Assembly (NCBI RefSeq): GCF_023149135.1 | Contig: NZ_JAIWJX010000002.1 | Coordinates: forward strand, 3,162,001-3,226,000 | Source of the DNA: Fictibacillus marinisediminis | GTDB lineage: Bacteria > Bacillota > Bacilli > Bacillales > Fictibacillaceae | Direction of reading: 5' to 3' | DNA: 64,000 nucleotides | In this document: positions 9,328-17,405 of the stretch, in pieces | Numbering within the stretch: the first letter of the stretch is position 1 | Layout of the letters: each line of letters begins with the position of its first letter | Notes under the pieces: generated by a model | The model's input: only the letters and a program-made list of their open reading frames with translations | What the model was told of the DNA's origin: nothing | The model's database searches: none | Translations under genes and position numbers: made by a program

Positions 9328-9793
9328 AATATTTATATAAAAGATTCAATGCCTTCATCCGTTCTTTCGTCATGGATAGCAGCAATTGATTATTGAGTGT
9401 CCTTGCCATTTTGTAAGTCAGTCTTAGAAACTTTTCCAATCCTGATTTATATCCTTTCGTGAAAGCCAGTTCATCACATTTCGTTTCTGAATGCAGATCA
9501 ATCTTCCCTTCCAAAACAGGATATTGCGCATGGCCGATCTCATGCCAGATGATAGCTTGCTTTATGTCCTGATCTTTGCAGAACAGCGAATAATCGTACA
9601 CTACGATAAACCGGTCAATCTCGGGATCCAGGGAGGAAAAACACAATGTTAAAATTCTATTATCAATATTCCAAAGGCGGAGCCACTGTTCATTTTCCAG
9701 GCCAAAGGTCCTCATGATCTCTTGTTTATCCTCTATAATCGCTATACGCTCATGATATGTTTCTTCTTTTAAAACTTCACATAAACAGATCAC
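9326..9793 (-). CDS. HEIGH-motif putative metalloprotease-like protein
   Basis: A 155-residue protein with IIWHEIGHAQYP, the HExxH zinc motif, followed by SETKCDELAFTKGY, whose acidic residues could supply the third ligand. This resembles the ImmA/IrrE (M78) and related small zincins, but no DNA-binding partner gene is adjacent, so the target is unknown. GTG at 9793 is preferred: AAGGAG is 8 nt upstream of it but only 2 nt upstream of the ATG at 9799. Confidence 0.7.
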   Translation of the reverse strand: MICLCEVLKEETYHERIAIIEDKQEIMRTFGLENEQWLRLWNIDNRILTLCFSSLDPEIDRFIVVYDYSLFCKDQDIKQAIIWHEIGHAQYPVLEGKIDLHSETKCDELAFTKGYKSGLEKFLRLTYKMARTLNNQLLLSMTKERMKALNLLYKY

Positions 9794-9885
9794 AGCCATT
9801 TCTCCTTTTCCCTATCATTTCACCTCTCTCATTTAACTTATGTGACAACTTTTTTAAGTATTCTGCGAGTTTTTTTTCACACAGC

Positions 9886-9918
9886 AAAAAAGCAAATTCT
9901 TCTCAGAATATGCTTTTT
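9886..9918 (-). terminator. Intrinsic terminator downstream of kinase remnant
   Basis: AAAAGCA...ATTCT pairs with AAGAAT...TGCTTTTTT on the minus strand; it follows the short kinase-like fragment ending at 9920. Confidence 0.8.
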
Positions 9919-9919
9919 A

Positions 9920-10030
9920 CTACTCTATCCTTTTTTGCAGCTGCTCTGCTTTTTTTGCGACAGGCAGCAAGATGGTTACTGTTGTTCCTTCATTAATTTT
10001 ACTGGAGAATGTAATGGCTTCTTTAAAATC
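9920..10030 (-). pseudogene. Remnant of a histidine kinase C-terminus
   Basis: The last 35 or so codons read DFKEAITFSSKINEGTTV then TILLPVAKK, which fits the G3-box end of a HATPase_c domain (S-x-x-G-x-GT-x-x-x-x-LP). Nothing upstream on this strand looks like the rest of a kinase: no N, G1 or F box is seen. A proper terminator follows. I read it as the surviving 3' end of a deleted sensor kinase gene. The exact left end of the homology cannot be placed by eye. Confidence 0.45.
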
Positions 10031-10221
10031 AACCTTAACTAAACTTATAAGTTTTCTCTTTATTTTCCATCCATCATAGCATAATCTCTCTTTTGCATAA
10101 ATTGTCTTCATTCCTATATTTTTAAAAAGTGCTTAACAGCGCCTTTTTTTCGTAAAAGAGGTTCTTGTCCCTTTCTAGCAACACACGAAATGAATACAGT
10201 ATCTCGAAAGGGGTGAAATAA

Positions 10222-10872
10222 ATGCCAAGAAGAAGTGAATCCCCGCGCAGGAGAAGTGAATCCTCGCGCAGGAGAAATGAATCCTCGCGCAGAAGAAGTG
10301 AATCCTCAAGAAGAAGTGGATCCCAGCGCAGGAGAAGTGAATCCTCAAGAAGAAGTCGACGAAGCGAGTCCAGCTCAAGCTCATTAATAATGAGATTTGA
10401 ATCATCTTCAAGCAGTTCCAGTAGCTCCAGCTCTAGCTCTAGCTCCAGCTCTAGCAGCTCTAGCTCCAGCAGCAGTTCATTTAGAATGCGGTTTCCTGTA
10501 CAGATGCCTGTACAAGGTGCTCAACAAAACCGGAACCGAAACCAGCGGCCGATCCAGGTCGTCCAGAACTGTAACTGCGGACGACAGTCCACTGAAAACC
10601 CGGTGATGGGTGCAATGGAGAATAACCAGCAGCCTTCTCTAGCACGGCCTAGATGCCGTCGATTCTGCCAAAACGTATGCCGTTCCTTGTTTGGAAGGAA
10701 CAGAGAACAGTGTATTGCAGATTGTTTGGCGTGCCGCGGCAACCAGGGCAATACCATGGGCAGCATGGACGACAATGATGATTGCAGTTGGAGATCTTCC
10801 GGTCCAAGAGGCGATGTATTTAGTGTCCAGAGTGATATGAATGACGGACATTATTGGGATTATGAAGACTAA
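10222..10872 (+). CDS. Ser/Arg-repeat and poly-Ser protein, probable spore coat protein
   Basis: A 216-residue low-complexity protein. Residues 1-50 are repeats of the type RRRSESSR; about 53-95 are nearly all serine broken by MRFE and FRMRF; the middle is Gln/Asn-rich; the C-terminus has clustered cysteines (CRRFCQNVC, REQCIADCLAC) and an acidic tail. The composition resembles CotG/CotB-type substrates of the coat kinase CotH, whose gene lies 13 kb away here, but it is not one of the standard coat proteins I recognise. GAAAGGGGTGAAATAA precedes the ATG, and a terminator follows. Confidence 0.75.
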   Translation: MPRRSESPRRRSESSRRRNESSRRRSESSRRSGSQRRRSESSRRSRRSESSSSSLIMRFESSSSSSSSSSSSSSSSSSSSSSSSSSFRMRFPVQMPVQGAQQNRNRNQRPIQVVQNCNCGRQSTENPVMGAMENNQQPSLARPRCRRFCQNVCRSLFGRNREQCIADCLACRGNQGNTMGSMDDNDDCSWRSSGPRGDVFSVQSDMNDGHYWDYED

Positions 10873-10893
10873 GGTCCAAGTGCTCCCATAATG

Positions 10894-10930
10894 AAAGACC
10901 CCTTGTCTCAAAGTGGACAGGGGGTCTTTT
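10894..10930 (+). terminator. Intrinsic terminator
   Basis: AAAGACCCC...GTC pairs with GAC...GGGGTCTTTT downstream of the Ser/Arg-rich gene. Confidence 0.9.
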
Positions 10931-10993
10931 ACATATTCGGGATAAAACGTTATACACTAGGGAACTCTTTTATTAGAGATGGAGGTGGATGAA

Positions 10994-11140
10994 TTGAAAC
11001 AGTTTGATTTGGCGCAATTAACGAGTGAGCAAAAAGCTAAATTGGATCATATGGAGAAAGAATTGGATGTCGTACTCATTGCTTGGGACAAGCAGGGTAA
11101 TACAGACAGCACACAGCAAAGCAATAATTTTGATATCTAA
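10994..11140 (+). CDS. Small hypothetical protein, 48 residues
   Basis: TTG at 10994 follows GGAGGTG (10981-10987) and opens a 48-codon frame, MKQFDLAQLTSEQKAKLDHM onward, with an acidic amphipathic helix and an Asn/Gln/Ser-rich tail. A terminator follows directly after the stop. The ribosome site and terminator make it a credible gene, but I do not recognise the family. Confidence 0.65.
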   Translation: MKQFDLAQLTSEQKAKLDHMEKELDVVLIAWDKQGNTDSTQQSNNFDI

Positions 11141-11165
11141 AAAACCCTTCAGCGAAGGGTTTTTC
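11141..11165 (+). terminator. Intrinsic terminator
   Basis: AAAACCCTTCAGCGAAGGGTTTTT, next to the stop codon of the small ORF. Confidence 0.85.
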
Positions 11166-11211
11166 TTACGTTTTGTTCTTATTTATGCAAAAAGCAAGGA
11201 TCTTAAGCGGG

Positions 11212-11517
11212 CTAAAGATCACATGTACTCTCCACGGTATGAATCAGTTGCTTCAATAAGCCAATGGAAGGCTCAAGTGCCAATGAATAGAAGCGCTGTG
11301 TTCCTTTTTGCTCAATCGTCACCAGCTGTATGTCCCTTAAAATCTTCAAATGGTGAGAAATAGCCGGTCTTGATAAAGTAGAATGCTCTGTAATTTCATT
11401 GACCGTCAGCCGGTCATGCTTAGCAAGCAATAAAATAATATCTTGTCTTGCGGGATCACTTAATGCCTGCAAGAGCGGAATACAGGAACGAAAAACGTCT
11501 ATTGCCTGCTGTCCCAT
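11212..11517 (-). CDS. ArsR-family winged-helix repressor
   Basis: A 101-residue regulator with a winged HTH: LLQALSDPARQDIILLLAKHDRLTVNEITEHSTLSRPAISHHLKILRD is the ArsR pattern (recognition helix SRPAISHHLKIL). No metal-binding ELCVC-type motif is present, so it is probably one of the non-metal or cofactor-independent ArsR proteins. The ATG at 11517 is used: GGGGG ends 6 nt before it, while an ATG at 11523 directly abuts the ribosome site. It is the second gene of an operon with the short-chain dehydrogenase upstream and probably controls that operon. Confidence 0.88.
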   Translation of the reverse strand: MGQQAIDVFRSCIPLLQALSDPARQDIILLLAKHDRLTVNEITEHSTLSRPAISHHLKILRDIQLVTIEQKGTQRFYSLALEPSIGLLKQLIHTVESTCDL

Positions 11518-11603
11518 ATCCATCCCCCTCTGCGTCTATTTGTTTAATCTCATAAACCTATACATGCTTATGATAGATAACTTCGTGTTCTTTTTCAAGT
11601 GGA

Positions 11604-12380
11604 TCATGATTTTCCCTGGACATTTCTCACAGTTGCCGTTACCCACTTCCTCGGTATAAACCGGATGGAGTTAGCGAGCAGCCTGTTTTTAAAACCGGGG
11701 ATCACGATGGATTTCCCTTTCATTAATCCTTCATAGCCAATGTTTGCTACACGTTCTACATCCATTACGCCGCTCTTAAAGAGCTTTGACTGTCCCAGAT
11801 TTGCACGTGATTCAAAACCTGTTTTTGTTGGACCTGGACATAATGCCGTAACGGTCACCCCACTGCCCTTCATTTCATTTTCGAGAGCTTCTGAAAATGA
11901 CAAAACATAGGCTTTTGTTGCATAATATACAGCCATTAAAGGTCCTGGCTGAAAAGCGGCCGTAGAAGCGACATTTAATATTTTCCCATTCTCCCTCTGC
12001 TTCATTCCCGGGAGGAATAATTTAGTTAGGGTCGTGAGGGCTTTTATATTAATGTCGATCATGGATAACTCATCCTGTAGATCCGTCTCCGTAAATTCTC
12101 CAAATAAGCCATATCCAGCGTTATTCACTAAAAAATCGACTGTGGTCTGCTGTTGCTGCAGTTCTTGAAATAATGCTTCTGCCTCACTGTACGTAGACAA
12201 GTCCTTTACATGTACAGTGCATTGAACTTGAAATTGGGCGAGTTCCTGTTTGAGGGTTTGCAGTCTTTGCTCGTTCCTCGCCACTAGCACCACATTATAG
12301 CCATCTCTTGCAAAACGCTTTGCAAGTTCTAAACCTATACCAGAAGAGGCTCCGGTAATCAAAGCTGTTTGCTGTTTCAT
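11604..12380 (-). CDS. Short-chain dehydrogenase/reductase (SDR)
   Basis: A 258-residue classical SDR with the Rossmann motif TGASSGIG (residues 8-15), NNAGYG after strand 4, catalytic Ser in NVASTAAF and the YxxxK of YYATKAYVLSFSEAL. It resembles the YqjQ/DltE-like oxidoreductases of Bacillus; the substrate is unknown. The ArsR-type regulator lies 86 bp downstream in the same direction. The 120 bp upstream contain repeated AAACGTT and GTTTAAA blocks that could be the regulator's operator. Confidence 0.9.
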   Translation of the reverse strand: MKQQTALITGASSGIGLELAKRFARDGYNVVLVARNEQRLQTLKQELAQFQVQCTVHVKDLSTYSEAEALFQELQQQQTTVDFLVNNAGYGLFGEFTETDLQDELSMIDINIKALTTLTKLFLPGMKQRENGKILNVASTAAFQPGPLMAVYYATKAYVLSFSEALENEMKGSGVTVTALCPGPTKTGFESRANLGQSKLFKSGVMDVERVANIGYEGLMKGKSIVIPGFKNRLLANSIRFIPRKWVTATVRNVQGKS

Positions 12381-12422
12381 ACTGATCTGCCTGCCTTTAC
12401 GTTATATTTTACAAGTATGTCC

Positions 12423-12462
12423 AAACGTTCAAGATATCAAACGTTTAAACTTTTAAACATAT
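12423..12462 (-). promoter_or_regulatory. Possible operator for the SDR/ArsR operon
   Basis: AAACGTT occurs twice (12423-12429 and 12439-12445) and is followed by GTTTAAAC and TTTTAAAC, giving overlapping inverted repeats just upstream of the SDR start. ArsR proteins usually bind such AT-rich dyads. No protection data, so this is only a candidate. Confidence 0.35.
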
Positions 12463-12503
12463 TGTAAGGTATCTCGCCGTGTCAAGGTAGCGAAAATAAA
12501 ATT

Positions 12504-12553
12504 GGTGCCAGGCACCGCGATTACACAAGTGTGTAAAGGCGGTGCCTGGCACC
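12504..12553. repeat. 50-bp nested palindromic repeat, copy 1
   Basis: The element begins GGTGCCAGGCACC and ends GGTGCCTGGCACC, each a near-palindrome, with a central TTACACAAGTGTGTAA dyad; the whole is also an inverted repeat. Copies with the same 50-bp length are at 18413-18462 and 32654-32703. It sits between the SDR operon and the deacetylase gene, where it could also terminate transcription. Confidence 0.9.
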
Positions 12554-12563
12554 AAATCTTAAA

Positions 12564-13649
12564 TTATTTGCAATGGAAAGTGACTGGCTGCATATCAGGT
12601 TCAATTCGTTTGAACTGGTAGCCATTTTCCCGAAGATATTCCAGAAGCTTCGGCAGGCTCTCCAATGTTTCTTTTCGTTCGTGCATAAGAATTACGATAG
12701 GCCCTTTCCGATGAGCTATTTTCTTTAGTTGGTTTATGGAATTCTCCACATATTTCGGGCTTCGAAACGACCAGTCCATACTGTCGATCGTCCAATCCCA
12801 TAGCTCGTAACCATGGTCTTTTACCGCTTTCTGATAAGGAGGTTTCATATAAGGCGCGCTGCCATATGGAGTCCGGATGAGGACCGTTTTTTTGCCTGTC
12901 ACCTTTTGCAGCGCTACATTATCTTGATCCATCTCCTGAACCACGGTTTCTTTTGTTCGGTAAATCTTTTTTGGATCGTGGGTAACACCATGAAGCCCAA
13001 GCGCATGGCCTTCTTGATCCATCTGTTTAACCGCTTCCGGAAATCTTAAAATATTTGGTTCCAGCATAAAGAACGTTGCTTTGGCATTATAGCTGCTGAG
13101 CACGTCCATGAGGCCTCCGGATACATTGGATGGACCATCATCAAACGTTAAATAGACCGTTTTCGTCTCGGCGGCACCTTTTTTTTGTGGTGGTATAGAT
13201 TTATGTATAGCAGGGTGCGAAATAGCTTTGGTTGGTTCTTTGTTCTCATTCTTAGGTGATATTTGAACAGATTTGACTGCTGGTTGATGTTTTGCTGCAA
13301 CCTTGTTTTTTTCTTTTGGAGATTGTTCTGAAGCGGATGGCTGGGAAGGTGGCTGCCTGGTTGATTTCTTTTCCACCTCTGCAATCGAACTGGATGTTTT
13401 CACTTTTTTCAGGCTCTTATTCTTACTTGCAGTTTTTTGTTGTGATGTATGGGATGCCGAAGTTTTTGGAGAAAAGGATTTCTTCTGAGTTTCTTCTTTA
13501 TGATACTGCCCAACCACGGCGGTTGCCTTTATTTTATTGACATGCCATGTTCCAAAAATCACAAACAAAGTAAATAATGACAAAACTAATACAACCGCAG
13601 CTTCTCTTTTGACGGCCCTTTTTCTTGCTTCCCCTAAAGATCCTCTCAC
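12564..13649 (-). CDS. Membrane-anchored polysaccharide deacetylase (NodB/CE4)
   Basis: A 361-residue protein with a basic N-terminus, one membrane segment (about residues 18-35, VLVLSLFTLFVIFGTWHV), a long Lys/Ser/Pro linker, and a C-terminal CE4 domain: LTFDDGPS (metal Asp pair), LHGVTHDP in place of the SHxxxH motif, RTPYGSAP, WTIDSMDW and VILMHE. It would remove N-acetyl groups from cell-wall peptidoglycan or another surface glycan outside the membrane. The GTG start at 13649 has a weak GGAG upstream. It resembles YheN/PgdA-type enzymes. Confidence 0.88.
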   Translation of the reverse strand: MRGSLGEARKRAVKREAAVVLVLSLFTLFVIFGTWHVNKIKATAVVGQYHKEETQKKSFSPKTSASHTSQQKTASKNKSLKKVKTSSSIAEVEKKSTRQPPSQPSASEQSPKEKNKVAAKHQPAVKSVQISPKNENKEPTKAISHPAIHKSIPPQKKGAAETKTVYLTFDDGPSNVSGGLMDVLSSYNAKATFFMLEPNILRFPEAVKQMDQEGHALGLHGVTHDPKKIYRTKETVVQEMDQDNVALQKVTGKKTVLIRTPYGSAPYMKPPYQKAVKDHGYELWDWTIDSMDWSFRSPKYVENSINQLKKIAHRKGPIVILMHERKETLESLPKLLEYLRENGYQFKRIEPDMQPVTFHCK

Positions 13650-13678
13650 CGCTCCATCACCTTATCTTTACATAACTT

Positions 13679-13697
13679 TTATACTCTCTCAGTATAA
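13679..13697. promoter_or_regulatory. Dyad TTATACT-N5-AGTATAA upstream of the deacetylase gene
   Basis: A perfect 7-bp inverted repeat with a 5-nt spacer, 30 bp upstream of the deacetylase start. It may be an operator or a promoter element. Confidence 0.3.
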
Positions 13698-13780
13698 AGG
13701 TTTTTTGTAAGAAAAGGTAAAAAAATAGAAGAATTTATGAAAATGGTAAGAACTTCCTCGATGAATGACAGATCATGCGT

Positions 13781-14050
13781 CTAGTCCTTTTTCACTTGGT
13801 CTGCCAGCGGTTCATCAATTGGAAGAAAAGACAAAACTTCTTTTACGATAGCATTGATCTTGCCGTCTATAAAAGATGAACCATACTTCTTTTTCGCCTT
13901 CTCGATCTCCTCTTGCACTCCCTTTTCAAAATTGATCAAAGGGATATCTTCTTCCGCTTCATTATAGAGATCAATCATGGCTTCAAGCCCTTCTTGCATG
14001 CTGTCGATGGCATCGCTGTAGAGTTTTCTGCTTTTTTTATTAAGCTTCAT
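13781..14050 (-). CDS. Small hypothetical acidic protein
   Basis: An 89-residue, helix-rich charged protein (MKLNKKSRKLYSDAIDSMQE onward, ending in an acidic/Lys tail) without a signal or membrane segment. Two starts are possible: ATG 14050 after AGGTGAT, and ATG 14068 after AAGGA; the former has the more canonical ribosome site. I do not recognise the family. Confidence 0.65.
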   Translation of the reverse strand: MKLNKKSRKLYSDAIDSMQEGLEAMIDLYNEAEEDIPLINFEKGVQEEIEKAKKKYGSSFIDGKINAIVKEVLSFLPIDEPLADQVKKD

Positions 14051-14188
14051 ATTATCACCTGTTCTCATTATTTCCTTTTTTTTATGCCTAAATCATTTTT
14101 TATAGTCAAGTACCCTGACCGTTTCCGGCAAAGTTCATAAATTAAAAAGTGAAGTAATGGTTAATCTCAAACAAAGGAGAGATCGTTA

Positions 14189-14416
14189 ATGTATTACGGT
14201 TATGGCTGTCATCATCCGCGTGTCGTTGTTCACCCTACACAGTGCTGTGTTCAGCAGTATTATCACACTGAAGAGGTTATTCACGTCCATCCTGTTCAGA
14301 TTCAGCATGTGAATCACATGCTGTACCAGCATGTCCATGAGTATCCTGTCTCTGAATATCAAACCTGCCAAGAGCATCACCAAAACATTTCATGCGGCGC
14401 ACCTCCTTGCTGCTGA
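14189..14416 (+). CDS. cotD: CotD-like inner spore coat protein
   Basis: A 75-residue His/Tyr/Cys/Val-rich protein. It has the CotD layout: HPRVVVHPTQCC near the N-terminus, repeated H-V-H and VNHMLYQHVHEYP in the middle, and a final PPCC. CotD is an inner-coat protein made in the mother cell under sigma-K and GerE. AAAGGAGAGATCGTTA precedes the ATG and a terminator follows. Confidence 0.85.
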   Translation: MYYGYGCHHPRVVVHPTQCCVQQYYHTEEVIHVHPVQIQHVNHMLYQHVHEYPVSEYQTCQEHHQNISCGAPPCC

Positions 14417-14426
14417 TCACATTTAT

Positions 14427-14467
14427 GGCCTGTATAACCAAATGTTAATGGTATACAGGCTTTTTTA
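14427..14467 (+). terminator. Intrinsic terminator after cotD-like gene
   Basis: GCCTGTATAACC pairs with GGTATACAGGC, then TTTTTT. Confidence 0.9.
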
Positions 14468-14653
14468 CATAAATCATAAACAAAGACGAACAAATCTTGA
14501 AACTCCTTTAAAGCCGTGGTATATTGATTTCTTGTATAAGCAGGGCAGCCTACTAGGCCTGCAAGCCCTGCTAAAATGGACGCAAAAATAAAGCCAGCCC
14601 TTGTGGTTGGTTTATTTGAATGAATTTTTATTGTCAATAAAAGGGGGATTAAC

Positions 14654-15499
14654 ATGAAAAGCTATATGAAAGAGTTGATCCTGATTATTATTGGCTCATT
14701 CTTTTTCGCGCTTGGTGTAAACTGTTTCGCTATCCCAAATGAACTGGGAGAAGGCGGAGTTACCGGTATTTCTATGATCTTGTATTATCTCTTCTCCTGG
14801 TCGCCAAGTTATACGAACTTAATTATGAACGGCATTCTTTTGATTATAGGGTACAAGCTCCTTAACAAACGAGTGACACTGTACACGATTTTCTGCATTG
14901 TTTTCACCTCGGTTTTCCTTCATATGACAGAAGGATTAGGAACACCTGTTAAGGATACAATTCTTGGTACCGTGTTTGCCGGTATTTTCATCGGAATTGG
15001 TTTAGGACTTGTTCTACGTTCTGGCGGAACGACTGGAGGATCGACCATTTTGGCGCGAATGGCAAATCAGTATTTGGGCTGGAGCATCAGTGGGGCCATG
15101 CTTGGATTTGACCTGTTGGTCGTGCTCAGTTCCTATTTTGTTATCGGGGCTCAAAACACCATGTACACCGTTATTTCTATCTATATCTCTACAAAAGTCC
15201 TCGATTACATTATTGAAGGCTTTGATACCCGAAAAGCTGTCACGATCATCTCTCAGCATGCCGAGGAGATCTCCAAAAAGGTAAACGACGACATGGACAG
15301 AGGTGTGACGGTGTTTTCCGCCCATGGCAGCTATACGAAGGAATCGAAAGAAATTTTATATGTAGTCATTAATAAACAGGAATTATTTGAACTGAAAAAA
15401 ATCGTACATCGCATAGACGAAAAAGCATTTGTGGTCATCCATGATGTTCGGGATGTTTTCGGGGAAGGATTCACATTTCCTAAGACAGAGGTCTCCTGA
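14654..15499 (+). CDS. YitT/DUF2179 family membrane protein
   Basis: A 281-residue protein with five or six hydrophobic segments in the first 190 residues, the motif PNELGEGGVTGISMILYYLF, and LVLRSGGTTGGSTILARM, both standard for the YitT family. The last 75 residues form the soluble DUF2179 domain (RGVTVFSAHGSYTKE, YVVINKQEL). Function is not established; members are conserved in spore formers. AAGGGGGATTAAC precedes the ATG. Confidence 0.9.
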   Translation: MKSYMKELILIIIGSFFFALGVNCFAIPNELGEGGVTGISMILYYLFSWSPSYTNLIMNGILLIIGYKLLNKRVTLYTIFCIVFTSVFLHMTEGLGTPVKDTILGTVFAGIFIGIGLGLVLRSGGTTGGSTILARMANQYLGWSISGAMLGFDLLVVLSSYFVIGAQNTMYTVISIYISTKVLDYIIEGFDTRKAVTIISQHAEEISKKVNDDMDRGVTVFSAHGSYTKESKEILYVVINKQELFELKKIVHRIDEKAFVVIHDVRDVFGEGFTFPKTEVS

Positions 15500-15514
15500 C
15501 TCTAGTCTGCATGC

Positions 15515-15565
15515 TAAAAAAGGTCTGCCGTTACGCCCAAGTGGTTACGCCGGCAGGCCTTTTTT
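15515..15565. terminator. Bidirectional terminator
   Basis: AAAAGGTCTGCCG pairs imperfectly with CGGCAGGCCTTTTTT between convergent genes. Confidence 0.85.
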
Positions 15566-15569
15566 GTAT

Positions 15570-16433
15570 TTATACTGCTTGTTTAAGAATAAATTCCCTG
15601 ATGGCATGAGCTACACCATGCTCATCGTTTTCCAATGTAGTAAAATGGCAGATTTCTTTAATTTCAGGGAGCGCGTTGCCCATTGCAATACTCGTGCCCG
15701 CAAACTTCATCATCGGCCAGTCATTCATATTGTCGCCAATGGCCACAGTATCTTGATAAGGTATTCTAAGATGATCAGCCATCCCTTTTAATCCATTTCC
15801 CTTGTTGGCATTTTCATGATTGATCTCAAGGTTATGATCCGCTGAACTCGTAATGGAAAGCCCTTCAAATGCTGAAGCTGATTGCCGGATTTCCGCAAGC
15901 TTTTCTAATGAATAAGAAAACGGAAGAATTTTATTGATCACCAGATCTTCTGTCCATATGGATTGAAAGGAAGAAATCGAAATTTGCCCAAATTGTTTCA
16001 GATACCCCTGAGCGGCTTTCCACAATTCTTCTGAGTCTATCTCTGGGTTTGCTGATTTTACGATATCAATTTCAACCTGGATTCCATTTTTGCCAAAATC
16101 AGGCGTATAGATGCCCTTATTCGTATGAAGATGGTAAAAGACGTTCATGTCCTCCAGTTGGGTAAGGATGTGGGAAGCATGTTCTTTCTGCAGAGGATGG
16201 CATTGTACAATTTTCCCTTCATCATAGAGTACCGCTCCGTTCGCCCCGATCACAGGACATTGGATCCCGGCATTATCGAGCAGATTCAGTACATCCTCCA
16301 CCGCACGTCCCGTACAGATCGCTACTGTATTCCCCTGAGCTTGAGCCTCTTTTATAGCCATAGCATTTTCTTTGCTGATCGTCCCCTGTTTCATCAATAG
16401 TGTTCCATCCAAATCAATTGCGATTAATTTCAT
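15570..16433 (-). CDS. HAD-superfamily Cof-type phosphatase
   Basis: A 287-residue Cof/YidA-like hydrolase. It has DLDGTLLM (motif I nucleophile Asp), ICTGRAVEDV (motif II), and AIGDNMNDWPMM (motif IV), with the C2-type cap between. Such enzymes dephosphorylate sugar phosphates or related metabolites. It is 12 bp downstream of a DeoR-family regulator in one operon, suggesting its substrate is tied to the regulator's sugar phosphate effector. Confidence 0.92.
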   Translation of the reverse strand: MKLIAIDLDGTLLMKQGTISKENAMAIKEAQAQGNTVAICTGRAVEDVLNLLDNAGIQCPVIGANGAVLYDEGKIVQCHPLQKEHASHILTQLEDMNVFYHLHTNKGIYTPDFGKNGIQVEIDIVKSANPEIDSEELWKAAQGYLKQFGQISISSFQSIWTEDLVINKILPFSYSLEKLAEIRQSASAFEGLSITSSADHNLEINHENANKGNGLKGMADHLRIPYQDTVAIGDNMNDWPMMKFAGTSIAMGNALPEIKEICHFTTLENDEHGVAHAIREFILKQAV

Positions 16434-16445
16434 GTTTTCCTCCTC

Positions 16446-17201
16446 TTACAGAATGATCGTTTCTACCCCATACTGCTCTAATATTGTGGTTAAATGTGAA
16501 TCCACTTCCTGATCTGTAACTAAAATGTCAATGTCCTCCAACCCGCATACCTTCTGAAAGTAACTGCGATTAAATTTCGTAGAATCAGCCAGTACGATGA
16601 CTTGATCAGAACGCTTGATCATTTCCTTCAATAAAAAGCCTTCTTCCTCAAAAGGTATGGTCAGCCCGTTAGATGAGATGCCGCAGGCTCCAAGAAAGAG
16701 CTTGTTGACTCTGAAGTCCGACAGATGCTGGATCGTTCTTGCTCCATAAATCGACCGGTGTTCATTGTTCAGCAATCCTCCAAGCAGATGGATCGATACC
16801 TTTTCTTTACGTGACAGGATTCCAGCAATGTCGATAGAGTTGGTTACGACAACATTCCGCTCTGTTTTCAAGTTCTCAGCCAAAAACTGTACAGTTGTAG
16901 ATACATCCAGAAGCAGATGATCTCCATCCTGAATCAATCCAGCTGCAAAGCTGCCAATTCGCTTTTTTGCATCAGAATCCTTTTTCAGGCGCTGGTCATA
17001 GTTAAACACTTCATGATAAAAGGTCGGAAATTTAGCACCGCCCCTCGTTCGGACGATCTTCCCTTCCTCTTCAAGCTTCACCAAGTCTCTTCTGGCTGTA
17101 TCACGGGATACGTTATTCATTTTGCAGATGGTTTCCACATCTACCCGGTCATGCTGCTTTATATAGTTAACAATTGCTTCCATCCGTTCATCCTGATACA
17201 T
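16446..17201 (-). CDS. DeoR/GlpR-family transcriptional regulator
   Basis: A 251-residue regulator: N-terminal HTH (CKMNNVSRDTARRDLVKLEEEGKIVRTRGGA, the DeoR signature) and a C-terminal DeoRC sensor domain (DGDHLLLDVSTTVQFLA, NVVVTNSIDIA, FLGACGISSNGLT, VIVLADSTKF). The family senses phosphorylated sugars. GAGGGGTGAAAAAGGC precedes the ATG. It is the first gene of an operon with the HAD phosphatase; no sugar kinase or PTS gene is next to it, so the regulated pathway is unknown. Confidence 0.92.
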   Translation of the reverse strand: MYQDERMEAIVNYIKQHDRVDVETICKMNNVSRDTARRDLVKLEEEGKIVRTRGGAKFPTFYHEVFNYDQRLKKDSDAKKRIGSFAAGLIQDGDHLLLDVSTTVQFLAENLKTERNVVVTNSIDIAGILSRKEKVSIHLLGGLLNNEHRSIYGARTIQHLSDFRVNKLFLGACGISSNGLTIPFEEEGFLLKEMIKRSDQVIVLADSTKFNRSYFQKVCGLEDIDILVTDQEVDSHLTTILEQYGVETIIL

Positions 17202-17273
17202 GCCTTTTTCACCCCTCGCTAAGTAATTATAAGTAAACTTAAGTATTTTCGCAATATTATATGCAGAATTTCA

Positions 17274-17315
17274 TAAAAAATAAGCAAAAGCGGGCAAAAA
17301 ACCTCACTTTTGCTT
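17274..17315 (-). terminator. Intrinsic terminator of the FMN reductase-like gene
   Basis: On the minus strand AAGCAAAAG pairs with CTTTTGCTT, then ATTTTTTAT; it lies 90 bp past the stop at 17406. Confidence 0.65.
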
Positions 17316-17405
17316 AGGTGGGGAAAAAGACTTTAGGGCCTCTTTTAAGCATAGTATGCGATGCCTAATATGATAGAAAATCACCAATATGCTTTAACAA
17401 AGCCT

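Noticed and set aside
14377..14655. 92-codon minus frame opposite the yitT-like ribosome site
   Set aside because: It overlaps the cotD-like 3' end and terminator, has no ribosome site, and its composition is like non-coding DNA.
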